Assembly: GCA_016218045.1 (NCBI GenBank) | Contig: JACRFB010000012.1 | Coordinates: forward strand, 62,001-126,000 | Direction: 5' to 3' | Length of the DNA: 64,000 nt | Origin: Ignavibacteriota bacterium | GTDB lineage: Bacteria > Bacteroidota > Ignavibacteria > SZUA-365 | In this document: piece by piece, positions 17,613 to 26,396 of the stretch | Layout of the letters: the number at the start of each line of letters is the position of its first letter | Position numbering within the stretch: the first letter of the stretch is position 1 | The notes under the pieces: model-generated | The model's input: the letters and a program-made list of their open reading frames with translations, nothing else | Told to the model about the DNA's origin: nothing | The model's database searches: none | Made by a program: the position numbers and the translations under genes

Positions 17613-18416
17613 ATGCACAATCCCTCCCAGACCATCACCATACTCTTCATAGGCGACATCGTCGGAACTCCCGGCATGAACGCGGTCGCCACCTTCCTTC
17701 CCGCGCTTGTCAGAGATCATCACGTCGATTGCGTCATCGTCAACGGCGAAAACGCGATGGACGGCAAAAGCATCAGTGAAAGCCAGCTCGCGCAATTGAA
17801 GGGACTTGGCGTACACGCCATCACCTCGGGTAATCACATCTGGGAGAAGTGGCACATACAAAAACTCATGGCGGCCGAATCGATGCTGCTGCGCCCCGCG
17901 AATTATCCGCGCGAAAATCCGGGCCGCGGCTGGACGGTGGTGGATCTGAAGGAGAAGGGGAAGGTCGCGGTTCTCAATCTTCAGGGCCGCACGTACATGA
18001 GTCCCATCGACTGTCCCTTCAAAACCGCCGACTGGGCCGTGCCGAAGCTGCGCGAGGAGACCGCCGTCATCGTGGTCGACATGCACGCCGAAGCGACAGC
18101 AGAAAAGATCGCGATGGGCTGGCACCTCGACGGCAGGGTCAGTGCCGTGATAGGCACACACACGCATATACAGACGGCCGACGCGCGCGTTCTTCCGATG
18201 GGCACCGCCTACATCACCGATGCGGGCATGACCGGCCCGTACGACTCTGTCGTGGGCATGCGCAAGGACATCGCGCTGCGGCGTTTCATACGGCAGACCG
18301 CGCACAAGTTCGAGATGGCCGCCGACGACGTCCATCTCTCGGCCGTGCTGCTCACGGTCGACACCGAGTCGGGCCGGGCCCTCTCCATCCGTTCCTTCAT
18401 GTTTCCGGAGTTTTGA
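17613..18416 (+). CDS. YmdB-like (TIGR00282 family) metallophosphoesterase
   Basis: A 267-residue calcineurin-like phosphoesterase. Metal-binding motifs are clear: GDIVGTPGMNAV at the N-terminus, VNGENAMDGKSIS, SGNHIWEK and IGTHTHIQTADARVLP, followed by the family signature YITDAGMTGPYDSVVGM. In Bacillus and Deinococcus members hydrolyse 2',3'-cyclic nucleotides and influence RNA turnover. The ATG at 17613 lies 24 bases after the promoter; an in-frame ATG further upstream would sit inside the promoter. The folD ATG follows two bases after the TGA, so the pair is translationally coupled. Confidence 0.9.
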   Translation: MHNPSQTITILFIGDIVGTPGMNAVATFLPALVRDHHVDCVIVNGENAMDGKSISESQLAQLKGLGVHAITSGNHIWEKWHIQKLMAAESMLLRPANYPRENPGRGWTVVDLKEKGKVAVLNLQGRTYMSPIDCPFKTADWAVPKLREETAVIVVDMHAEATAEKIAMGWHLDGRVSAVIGTHTHIQTADARVLPMGTAYITDAGMTGPYDSVVGMRKDIALRRFIRQTAHKFEMAADDVHLSAVLLTVDTESGRALSIRSFMFPEF

Positions 18417-18418
18417 TC

Positions 18419-19306
18419 ATGAGCGCGCAGATACTCGACGGCGCGGCCCTGGCCGCGGTCATCAAGGAGGAGGTCCGCCTCGAAACGATCACCTTGCGTG
18501 AACGCCGCGACGTGCGTCCCGGCCTCGCCTTCCTCCTCGTCGGCGACAATCCCGCGTCCCGCTCCTACGTGCGCTCAAAAGGCCGCGCCTGCGACACCTG
18601 CGGATTTCATTCGACCACGGTCGAAATGTCCGCGGAGACGACGCAGCTTTCCGTGCTCGAACAGATCGACGCCTGGAATCTCGATCCCGACATCCACGGC
18701 ATCCTTGTGCAACTTCCGCTGCCCGCGCATATCGACGAGGACAAGGTGATCAACGCCATTTCACCGCGCAAAGACGTGGACGGTTTCCATCCCGTCAACG
18801 TGGGACGCCTGGTCATCGGGCAGACCGCGCTGCGCCCCTGCACACCCGCCGGCATTCAGGAACTGCTCGTGCGCAACGGCATCGAGACCGACGGCCGCCG
18901 CGTCGTGATCGTGGGGCGGAGCAACATCGTGGGCAAGCCGCTCGCCAACATGCTGATGCAGAAGGGGCCGGGCGCAAACGCCATCGTCACCGTGGCGCAT
19001 TCCGGCGCCGAGGATCTCGCCGCCGTGACACGCGAGGCCGACATACTGATCGTCGCCATCGGCCGCCCCGCGTTCATCACCGGACACATGGTGAAGGAGG
19101 GCGCGGTGGTGATCGACGTGGGCATCAATCAGGTCGATGATCCCGATTCCGCAAAGGGCTACCGCATTGTGGGCGACGTACACGCCGAGTCGGTGTCGGC
19201 CGTCGCATCGGCCCTGACACCCGTGCCGGGCGGCGTCGGACCCATGACCATCGCGATGCTGATGAAAAACACGCTGCTCGCCGCGCAGCGCTCCGTGGCC
19301 GGCTGA
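18419..19306 (+). CDS. folD: bifunctional methylenetetrahydrofolate dehydrogenase / methenyltetrahydrofolate cyclohydrolase
   Basis: A 295-residue protein of normal FolD length. It converts 5,10-methylene-THF to 10-formyl-THF for purine and formyl-Met synthesis. Signatures: VGDNPASRSYVRSKGRAC with the Tyr and Lys of the active site, QLPLPAHI, DVDGFHPVNVGRL, the NADP-binding GRSNIVGKPLANML and the C-terminal PVPGGVGPMTIAMLMKNT. It begins two bases after the phosphodiesterase stop. The next gene starts 52 bases downstream on the same strand. Confidence 0.97.
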   Translation: MSAQILDGAALAAVIKEEVRLETITLRERRDVRPGLAFLLVGDNPASRSYVRSKGRACDTCGFHSTTVEMSAETTQLSVLEQIDAWNLDPDIHGILVQLPLPAHIDEDKVINAISPRKDVDGFHPVNVGRLVIGQTALRPCTPAGIQELLVRNGIETDGRRVVIVGRSNIVGKPLANMLMQKGPGANAIVTVAHSGAEDLAAVTREADILIVAIGRPAFITGHMVKEGAVVIDVGINQVDDPDSAKGYRIVGDVHAESVSAVASALTPVPGGVGPMTIAMLMKNTLLAAQRSVAG

Positions 19307-19358
19307 GTCGGCGCAGGCACACACAACGAAGAACCTGTACCACCGATAGAGGACCATC

Positions 19359-20474
19359 ATGACCATCGGAATTCTCAAAGAACGCTTCGAGGACGAACAG
19401 CGCGTCGCCCTCTCACCCTTCGGCGTGGAATCGCTCGTGAACGCGGGCGCCACCGTCGTCATTCAGAGCGGAGCGGGGGAGGGATCCCGCTTCGAGGACG
19501 ATCTCTACCGCGGCTCGGGGGGCACCATCGTGTATTCCGCCGAAGAGGCGGCCGGCCGCGCCGACGTGATCCTCAAGGTCATGCCGCCGGTGAAGGACGA
19601 GCTGGAACTGCTCACCGAAGACAAGACCCTGCTCTCGTTCCTCATGCTCGGCATGGGACAGCGCTGGTTCGTCGATCATCTCATGCAATCGAAATGCACC
19701 GCCGTCGGACTCGAGCTGCTCCGCGGAAAAGGAGGATCCTATCCGATTCTCCGACTCATGAGCGAGATCAGCGGACAGATCGCCGTGCTCGTCGGCTCGC
19801 GCTATCTGCGCAGCGACCAGGGCGGACGCGGCGTGCTGCTCGGCGGTGTCGCGGGCGTCGCCCCCGCGGCCGTCGTCATTCTCGGCATCGGCGCCTCGGG
19901 CTACGCGGCAGCGCAGACAGCGCTCGGTCTCGGCGCGCAGGTGATCGTGATGGACAACGATCTCGAGCGTCTGCGCGAAGCCGACAAACATCTTGGCAAG
20001 CAGATCACGACCGTGATGGCCACACCCGAGAACATCCGCCGCGGCGTGAAGATCGCCGACGTGTTCATCGGCGCCATCGCCATCAACGACGAAGCCAGCC
20101 ACCACCTCGTCACCGAGGACATGGTGAAGACCATGAAACCCGGCGCCGTCGTGATCGACATCTCCGTGACGCAGGGCGGCTGCATCGAGACCATCCGTCC
20201 CACGACGATCAAGGACCCGACCTTCGAGAAATACGGCGTCATTCATTACGGCGTGCCCAACATGCCCTCGATGGTCGCGCGGTCGTCGACCTACGCGCTG
20301 ACAAACGCGACACTGCCTTTCCTTCTGTCGTTGTCAAAAAACGGCGTCGACGCCACCATTGCGGCCGAGAGATATTTCCGCTGCGGCGTGGTGACGCATC
20401 ACGGCGTGCCGGTGCATTCCCTGCTCAACGACATCTACGACATCCCGGTCGAGCCGCTCGACTGCAATTGCTGA
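19359..20474 (+). CDS. alanine dehydrogenase / transhydrogenase-alpha family protein with altered catalytic residues
   Basis: A 371-residue protein with the full alanine dehydrogenase fold: KERFEDEQRVALSP (substrate-binding Arg15), ILKVMPP (Lys73), RLMSEISGQIAV, GGRGVLLGGVAGVAPA, the NAD-binding VVILGIGASG and STYALTNATLPF. In characterised enzymes a His at position 96 and an Asp near 270 are catalytic (contexts FTFLHLAA and IAIDQGG). Here the same places read FLMLGM (Met96) and ISVTQGG (Thr271). The protein may therefore act on another substrate or be a non-canonical subfamily; plain 'alanine dehydrogenase' is not safe. It is followed 54 bases later by a CoA-transferase, a possible metabolic partner. 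The ATG has AGAGGACC upstream. Confidence 0.8.
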   Translation: MTIGILKERFEDEQRVALSPFGVESLVNAGATVVIQSGAGEGSRFEDDLYRGSGGTIVYSAEEAAGRADVILKVMPPVKDELELLTEDKTLLSFLMLGMGQRWFVDHLMQSKCTAVGLELLRGKGGSYPILRLMSEISGQIAVLVGSRYLRSDQGGRGVLLGGVAGVAPAAVVILGIGASGYAAAQTALGLGAQVIVMDNDLERLREADKHLGKQITTVMATPENIRRGVKIADVFIGAIAINDEASHHLVTEDMVKTMKPGAVVIDISVTQGGCIETIRPTTIKDPTFEKYGVIHYGVPNMPSMVARSSTYALTNATLPFLLSLSKNGVDATIAAERYFRCGVVTHHGVPVHSLLNDIYDIPVEPLDCNC

Positions 20475-20528
20475 CCCACTCCCACACCGTACCTCTCCCG
20501 CAGAACCTGAAAGTAGAAGGACGTTCCC

Positions 20529-21842
20529 ATGCAATGGCTCTCGAGCTATCGAAAAAAAGTGACGACCGCTGAAGCGGCCGTGCAGGTCATAAAATCCGGC
20601 GACAACGTGTACGTGCATCCCGGCTGCGCCGTGCCCGAAGTGCTCATCAAGGCGATGATCGGCCGCGGACACGAACTGTCGGACGTGAAAGTGCACCACA
20701 TTCTCACGGTCGGTGAATCCGGCTACGTGTCGGAGGAAATGCAGGGGCATTTCCGTCACAACGCGCTGTTCATCGGCCACAACGTGCGTGACGCCGTGAA
20801 GAACGGCCTGGCCGACGTGACACACATCTACCTCCACGAAGTCGCCTCGCTGTTCTACAAAAAAATCATCCCCGTCGACGTGGCCCTCATTCACGTGTCG
20901 CCGCCCGACGAACACGGCTTCTGCAGCTTCGGCGTCGGCGTCGAGATGACCAAGCCGGCCTGCGAGATGGCCAAACTCATCGTCGCGCAGGTGAATCCGC
21001 AGATGCCGCGCGTGCTCGGCGACTGCTTCATCCACATCAACAAGATCCACCACATCGTGGAAGTGGACGTGCCGATCAAGGAACTCCCGCAGGTCGGAGA
21101 AATCGCCGACGAGAAGGAGGCCGAGGTGTATCGCAACATGGGCGCGTACATCGCGGATCTGATCGAGGACGAATCGACGCTGCAGATGGGCATCGGCAGC
21201 ATACCCGACGCGGTGCTGTCGTTCCTCGACAACAAGCGCGACCTCGGCATTCACACCGAAATGTTTTCCGACGGCGTGATCAAACTCGTCGAACGCGGCG
21301 TCATCACGAACGAAAAGAAGACGCTGCACCCCGGCAAGATGGTCGCTTCGTTTGTGCTCGGCGAACGCGGAATCTTCGACTTCATCAACAACAATCCCAT
21401 CGTCGAGTTCCACCCGAGCCATTACGTCAACGACCCGTTCATCATCGCGCAGAACAAAAAGCAGGTGGCCATCAACTCGGCCCTGCAGGTGGACATCACC
21501 GGCCAGGTCTGCGCCGATTCCATCGGACCGCGTCTGTACTCGGGTTTCGGCGGACAGGTGGACTTTATCCGTGGCGCATCGCGTTCGCCGGGCGGCAAGC
21601 CGATCATCGCGCTGCCGTCCACCGCGCGTAACGACGAGATCTCGCGCATCGTGCCGCATCTCACCGCGGGCGCGGGCGTGACCACCAACCGCGCCGACGT
21701 GCACTATGTTGTGACAGAATACGGCGTGGCCTCGCTGTTCGGCAAAACCGTGCGTCAGCGTGTCAACGAATTAATTCATATCGCGCATCCGAAATTCCGC
21801 GACGAATTGCGTGCGTACGCGAAAAAGCAGAGTTATATTTGA
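20529..21842 (+). CDS. acetyl-CoA hydrolase / 4-hydroxybutyrate CoA-transferase family protein
   Basis: A 437-residue class I CoA-transferase of the acetyl-CoA hydrolase/4-hydroxybutyrate type. The catalytic Glu sits in GIHTEMFSDG (Glu244), which forms the glutamyl-CoA thioester. Other family features: VHPGCAVPEVLIKAM, HVSPPDEHGFCSFGVGVE, GIGSIPDAVLSFL, GFGGQVDFIRGA and the C-terminal VVTEYGVASLFGKTVRQR. It exchanges CoA between acyl-CoA and a free acid such as acetate; the exact acid cannot be read from sequence. The gene begins with an ATG behind AGAAGGA. The next gene starts two bases after its stop. Confidence 0.9.
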   Translation: MQWLSSYRKKVTTAEAAVQVIKSGDNVYVHPGCAVPEVLIKAMIGRGHELSDVKVHHILTVGESGYVSEEMQGHFRHNALFIGHNVRDAVKNGLADVTHIYLHEVASLFYKKIIPVDVALIHVSPPDEHGFCSFGVGVEMTKPACEMAKLIVAQVNPQMPRVLGDCFIHINKIHHIVEVDVPIKELPQVGEIADEKEAEVYRNMGAYIADLIEDESTLQMGIGSIPDAVLSFLDNKRDLGIHTEMFSDGVIKLVERGVITNEKKTLHPGKMVASFVLGERGIFDFINNNPIVEFHPSHYVNDPFIIAQNKKQVAINSALQVDITGQVCADSIGPRLYSGFGGQVDFIRGASRSPGGKPIIALPSTARNDEISRIVPHLTAGAGVTTNRADVHYVVTEYGVASLFGKTVRQRVNELIHIAHPKFRDELRAYAKKQSYI

Positions 21843-21844
21843 GC

Positions 21845-22672
21845 ATGCGACGACATTCTCCCGTACTCCTCGCGCCTCTGGCGCTTCTCCTGCTTTTGCT
21901 TTCCGGCGTCCCTGCGCGGGCACAGTTCCGCGCCGACGCGGCGGCTCCATCCTTCACACCCGTTCAGCCCGACGTGCTGTATCCGGCACCGCGCATCTGG
22001 CGTCTCGGTCTGATACTCGGCATGGGACTCAATTCACACGGCGGAGATTTTATTCCCGAGTGTGACGAGTGCCGCTTCACCGACGGATCGGGATCCGGCA
22101 TTGTCGGAGGCCTGCAGCTCGAGCACATGATCTCACCCTCTATCGGCATCGCCCTGCGCGGGCTCTACGAGGATCAGCGCGCGGAGTATTCCACGATCAT
22201 GCTCAAGGTGCGCCGCGGCGTTATGGCGGGCCCGGGTGATCCTTCGGGCGCCGACACCGCGGTCATCGACGTGGAGCGGATCATGAACGTCGATCTCGTG
22301 TACTTTACCATCGCGCCCGTGCTCGAACTGTATCCGCTGCGCGATCTCTACGTGTCCATCAGTCCGGGCATCGGCATACCGGTAAAAAATTCGTACCGGA
22401 CCGTCGAGCGCCTGCTCGACGACCGCTTCGTGTTCATGGCCACGGGGACAAACGAGAAGTCGCTCGGGACAAAGGACGTCTTCGACATTCCCGACGTCAC
22501 GACCCCGCGCATCGACGTGCGCGCGGGCATCGGATACAATCTGCGGCTGAGCCCCGGCGTCATGTTTACCCCCGAGGTCTCGTACGTGTACCCGCTCACC
22601 AACATCTCCTCCGACGACAACTGGTCGGCATCATCCATCCACGTCCTCGCGATTCTCAAGTTCCGCCTCTAA
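21845..22672 (+). CDS. small outer membrane beta-barrel protein (paralog of the one at 8373)
   Basis: A 275-residue protein with a clear signal peptide (APLALLLLLLSGVPARAQ). The body alternates strand-like segments (RLGLILGMGLNSHGG, SIGIALRGLYED, LYVSISPGIGIPV) and ends PEVSYVYPLTNISSDDNW to FRL, matching the tail of the 8373 protein. Two close Cys (CDECRF) near residue 70 may form a small disulfide loop. The ATG at 21845 is two bases after the CoA-transferase stop; an in-frame TTG at 21839 is less likely. It opens the second barrel, PD40/OmpA, VWA, VWA set. Confidence 0.75.
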   Translation: MRRHSPVLLAPLALLLLLLSGVPARAQFRADAAAPSFTPVQPDVLYPAPRIWRLGLILGMGLNSHGGDFIPECDECRFTDGSGSGIVGGLQLEHMISPSIGIALRGLYEDQRAEYSTIMLKVRRGVMAGPGDPSGADTAVIDVERIMNVDLVYFTIAPVLELYPLRDLYVSISPGIGIPVKNSYRTVERLLDDRFVFMATGTNEKSLGTKDVFDIPDVTTPRIDVRAGIGYNLRLSPGVMFTPEVSYVYPLTNISSDDNWSASSIHVLAILKFRL

Positions 22673-22677
22673 GAGCC

Positions 22678-24279
22678 ATGACTGCACGCATCCGTTTCGC
22701 CCGCGTTCCCGCCGGAGTCTTCCTTCTCCCGGTCATTCTGCTTGCACTCGCCGGCTGCGGCGGCACACTGCAGGAGGTCCGCACCTTCGAGTCCGCGGTC
22801 ATCCGCAATCTGGGCTCCGAGGTCAATTCCGACCGCGACGACTACGCGCCGTTCCTGCACGGGAGCCGCTTGTATTTCACCTCGAACCGCCCAACGGTCG
22901 AAGGGTACATACAGGGCGACGACGTATGGTTCTCCGACATCGAGAACGGTGTGTGGACGCGCGCGCTGAATCACGGCGGCACGCTGAACAGCGTGAACGA
23001 CGAGGGCGCGCCCTTTGTCACGCCCGACGGCGCCACGATGTACTTTGTGCAGTGCTGGAGCGAGGACGGCATCGGCGACGGCGACATCTACACCTCGACG
23101 ATCGACGCGCGGCGTGCATGGCAGCGGCTCACCAACGCGGGAGAGACCATCAATTCGAAGTATTGGGATTCACATCCGTATCTCTCGCCCGACGGCGAAG
23201 AACTGTACTTCGTCTCCGACAGGCCCGGCGGTCAGGGCGGCACCGACATCTGGGTTTCGAAGCGGCTGCGGAACGGCAAGTGGGGAACGCCCAAGAATCT
23301 CGGTCCGACAATCAACACCTCAGGCGATGAGAAGAGTCCGCTTGTGACACCGAACGGCATGATGCTCTTCTTTGCGAGTGACGGTCACGACGGACTGGGC
23401 GGCATCGACATCTTCGTCTCGTCGCGCGATCCGAAAAAAGGATGGCTCGCTCCGAAAAATGCGGGCCGGCCCTTCAACTCCGCCGGCGACGACATGTTCT
23501 TCCGCCTCTCGGCGCAGGAAGACACCGTGTTCATCTCGTCCACGCGCGAGGGCGGACTCGGCGGCCACGACATCTACAGCATCGGTCCGAATCCGTACAA
23601 GGACACGACACGGTACACCTTCTACCTGGCGCTCACCGTGCAGGATTCCGTGCGGCGCAAGAGTGTCGGCGGCGCTCGTGTGATCATACAGACTCCGGCC
23701 GGCGGCGCCGACACCGCGCGGGCCGACAAGCAGGGGCGCCTGCGTTTCGAGACGACCCCCGGCGCGCAGTACACATTCACCGCGATGGCCGACGGATATC
23801 ATGCCGGATCGCGTACCGTGAACGTGCCGCAATCGCTCGGATCCAACGTGTATCAGACGCGTGTGTATCTCGCGCCCATCATTGTCGACACGCCCGTCGT
23901 GAAAACACCAACGGAAACCGTGCCGACCGTGTATTTCGAATTCGACAAAGCCGACGTGACCGACGAGAACACGGCCTCTCTGAACGCTTTTGTGGCGGAT
24001 CTGCTGGCTCCGCTTCTCGCCGCCAAAACCGATTTCGAGCTGCAGCTCGATGCGCACACCGACGACTCGGGCAGCGACGATTACAACATCGCTCTCTCTC
24101 GGCGCCGTGGCGCCGCGGTGAGCCGCTTCTTCATCTCGAAGGGTGTGCCTCGCGCAAACATCGTGATGAATGCCTACGGCGAGCAGCGTCCCGCCTTGCC
24201 GAACGATTCGGACCAGGGCCGGCAGAAAAACCGGCGTGTGGAAGTCAGATTACTTTCCGAGCCGCTGAAGCAGCAATAG
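22678..24279 (+). CDS. PD40-propeller lipoprotein with C-terminal OmpA domain (PorE-like architecture)
   Basis: A 533-residue lipoprotein: signal peptide with lipobox LAGC (Cys near residue 22). PD40 repeats fill about residues 45-310 (YAPFLHGSRLYFTSNRP, LYFVSDRPGGQGGTDIWV, LFFASDGHDGLGGIDIFV). A carboxypeptidase-regulatory-like domain follows (about 325-400). A complete OmpA domain covers 415-530: TVYFEFDKADVTDEN, LQLDAHTDDSGSDDYN, LSRRRGAAVSRFF, QGRQKNRRVEV. It should be anchored in the outer membrane and bind peptidoglycan. PorE of the T9SS has PD40 plus OmpA modules too (with TPRs, absent here), so this is a PorE-like protein rather than proven PorE. Paralog of 9165; five bases after the barrel gene. 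Confidence 0.85.
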   Translation: MTARIRFARVPAGVFLLPVILLALAGCGGTLQEVRTFESAVIRNLGSEVNSDRDDYAPFLHGSRLYFTSNRPTVEGYIQGDDVWFSDIENGVWTRALNHGGTLNSVNDEGAPFVTPDGATMYFVQCWSEDGIGDGDIYTSTIDARRAWQRLTNAGETINSKYWDSHPYLSPDGEELYFVSDRPGGQGGTDIWVSKRLRNGKWGTPKNLGPTINTSGDEKSPLVTPNGMMLFFASDGHDGLGGIDIFVSSRDPKKGWLAPKNAGRPFNSAGDDMFFRLSAQEDTVFISSTREGGLGGHDIYSIGPNPYKDTTRYTFYLALTVQDSVRRKSVGGARVIIQTPAGGADTARADKQGRLRFETTPGAQYTFTAMADGYHAGSRTVNVPQSLGSNVYQTRVYLAPIIVDTPVVKTPTETVPTVYFEFDKADVTDENTASLNAFVADLLAPLLAAKTDFELQLDAHTDDSGSDDYNIALSRRRGAAVSRFFISKGVPRANIVMNAYGEQRPALPNDSDQGRQKNRRVEVRLLSEPLKQQ

Positions 24280-24297
24280 CGAAACAAGGAGGGCGCG

Positions 24298-26394
24298 ATG
24301 AGGCGCCGTAGTATTCACGCACGGGGACGTCTGCGCATAGCCGCCGCGTTGACCGTTGTCCTGTTGTCCTGCGCGGCTGCTGTGAGCGTTGCGCAGTTCC
24401 AGATGCAGCTCCGGCCGCCGGACGTGCAGCGCTGGCCCGAGGTGCGCATACCGCTGCGCGTCACCGACAATTCCGCGACGATACGCACCATCGCGCCGGA
24501 AAATTTTGTGGTGTTCGAAAACGGCGTGCGGCAGGGTCCGCTGCGCGTCGAGTGTGAGAACGACTCGCTGACCAACGTCGTGCATTTTATGTTTGTGCTC
24601 GACGTGAGTCTGAGCATGGCGTTTATCGAAGGCACACGCGACTACGATCCCGACAGCGTGAAGTGGCGTCGCGCGAAGCAGGTGTTCGTCGAATCGTTCC
24701 GGCGCCTGCGGCCCATCGATTACGGCGCCTTTCTCTCGTTTGCGCGCACCTCGGCGCTGCATCAGAATTTTACACACGACGCCGACCGCCTCGCGCGTGT
24801 AATCGAGTCGCTCTCGCTGCGATCCGGCACCGCCATATACGACGCCGCGCTGATGGCGCTCGGATACTGTGATGCCGATACAGGGAAGACCGTCATGATC
24901 CTCCTCACCGACGGCAGCGACCAGTCCTCGATTTCCAGCATCGACGATGTCGTGAACATGGCGCGCACAATAGGCGTGCCCATCTACATGATCGGGCTCG
25001 GCGTGGATTCCATCGATGTGCCGGGCATGCGCAGCATGGCCGAACGCACCGGAGGGGAGTTTTTCCTCGCCCCCACATCCGAGCAACTGTCGGATGTGCT
25101 CGGCCGCATCATGCGCAGCGTGGTGCTGAGCGAATGTGTGCTGTCGTACACCTCGGCCGACACGTGCCGCGCGGGCGGCATGCGTCAAGTGGATGTCACC
25201 GTCACCTTGAACGGCAACACCCAGACCGGCACTGTCGATTACACCGTGCCCGACTTCCGATCGCGGCTGGCCGTACGTCCCGTGCTGCCCGACACCGTCG
25301 AGGACAACCGCCTACTGCGCGTGCCGCTGCGTGCGGACGGTGAATTGCGGGCGGGCGAACAGATCGACATCGAACTCGAGTATCTCTACGATCCGGCGCT
25401 GCTGCGCTACGAACGTGTGGAAACGGTGGGGGACGTGTGTGATGGAGTGCCGCTGAACGTCGACGCGGGTACGCCGGGCATGCTGCGTATCACCGCTGCG
25501 GGAACGCCGGTTGCGCGTGGCGTGCGCCGCCCGGTGGCCGACACGTTGTTTCATGTGGTGTTCACCGTGCTCGAACGGCGCTCGAACATGGAGGGCCGGC
25601 TCGAGGCGCGGGTGCGGCATCTCCGTCAGCAGTGCGAAGTGCTTGCCGACGGTAGCGCGAGCACCTTCGTCGTGAACGGCTGTCCCGCGCTGCTGCGCCT
25701 GCACCTTCCCGTCACAGCATATCCGACCCGCGAGAACATCGTGGGCCTGCGCGTGGAACTCGACGACACCATCGACACGCAGCAGCCGCTGGGCTATTCG
25801 TTCCATGTGTCGTACGACGCGGGTCTGATGACCTTCGACGCCGCGTACACCACGGGAACCATGAGCGCGCTGGCGCAGGTAGTGACGCGTGAGGACGCGC
25901 CGGGCGAGCTGGACGTGTCCGTCGCGCCGTCGCCCGTTCCGTACGGTTCCGGCACGCTCGTGATGCTTCTGTTCCGGCCTCGTTACCAAAACACCCCTTC
26001 GCGTGTCTCTTGTGTGATACGCAATCTCCGAGTCTCACAATCCTGCGAGCCGCGAATTGAATTCACCGGCTCTGACGTCATGCTCGACGGATACTGCCAA
26101 CCACTTCTCGTGAAACAAGAGTCCTTGAAACTCCACGCGATTTCACCCAATCCGCTGCAGGCGGGCGGCCACGGGGTCGCCACCATCCTGTATTCGGTGC
26201 GCGGCACCGACAGGGCGCGGCTCGAAATCACGACGATGGAGGGTGAGGTGGTGCGGGTGCTGGTGGACGCGTATCTGCCGAAGGGCGAACACAACGCGGC
26301 ATTGCCCGTGGGTGATCTGCCGAGCGGATCCTATCTCTGCACGCTGCGCGAGGGCTACTCGCTCGCCACCAAGCTGCTGCTCGTCACGAGGTAG
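24298..26394 (+). CDS. VWA-domain T9SS surface protein A
   Basis: A 698-residue protein with a signal peptide (RLRIAAALTVVLLSCAAAVSVAQ). An N-terminal beta domain (about 30-90, NFVVFENGVRQG) precedes a VWA domain (about 95-280) with an intact metal site: DVSLSM, SGTAIYDA and LLTDGSD. Next come Cys-containing strands (CVLSYTSADTC), two cohesin-like or beta-sandwich regions, and a T9SS type A sorting domain (ISPNPLQAGGHGVATI to SGSYLCTL, last ~85 residues). An ATG behind AAGGAGGGCGCG marks the start. It is a tandem paralog of the next gene and related to the double-VWA protein at 5155. Likely a surface binding protein held by the barrel/PD40 pair upstream. Confidence 0.85.
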   Translation: MRRRSIHARGRLRIAAALTVVLLSCAAAVSVAQFQMQLRPPDVQRWPEVRIPLRVTDNSATIRTIAPENFVVFENGVRQGPLRVECENDSLTNVVHFMFVLDVSLSMAFIEGTRDYDPDSVKWRRAKQVFVESFRRLRPIDYGAFLSFARTSALHQNFTHDADRLARVIESLSLRSGTAIYDAALMALGYCDADTGKTVMILLTDGSDQSSISSIDDVVNMARTIGVPIYMIGLGVDSIDVPGMRSMAERTGGEFFLAPTSEQLSDVLGRIMRSVVLSECVLSYTSADTCRAGGMRQVDVTVTLNGNTQTGTVDYTVPDFRSRLAVRPVLPDTVEDNRLLRVPLRADGELRAGEQIDIELEYLYDPALLRYERVETVGDVCDGVPLNVDAGTPGMLRITAAGTPVARGVRRPVADTLFHVVFTVLERRSNMEGRLEARVRHLRQQCEVLADGSASTFVVNGCPALLRLHLPVTAYPTRENIVGLRVELDDTIDTQQPLGYSFHVSYDAGLMTFDAAYTTGTMSALAQVVTREDAPGELDVSVAPSPVPYGSGTLVMLLFRPRYQNTPSRVSCVIRNLRVSQSCEPRIEFTGSDVMLDGYCQPLLVKQESLKLHAISPNPLQAGGHGVATILYSVRGTDRARLEITTMEGEVVRVLVDAYLPKGEHNAALPVGDLPSGSYLCTLREGYSLATKLLLVTR

Positions 26395-26396
26395 CC

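Noticed and set aside
20334-21704. 456-codon antisense frame over the CoA-transferase
   Set aside because: His/Asp-rich shadow translation; the sense frame has full CoA-transferase motifs.
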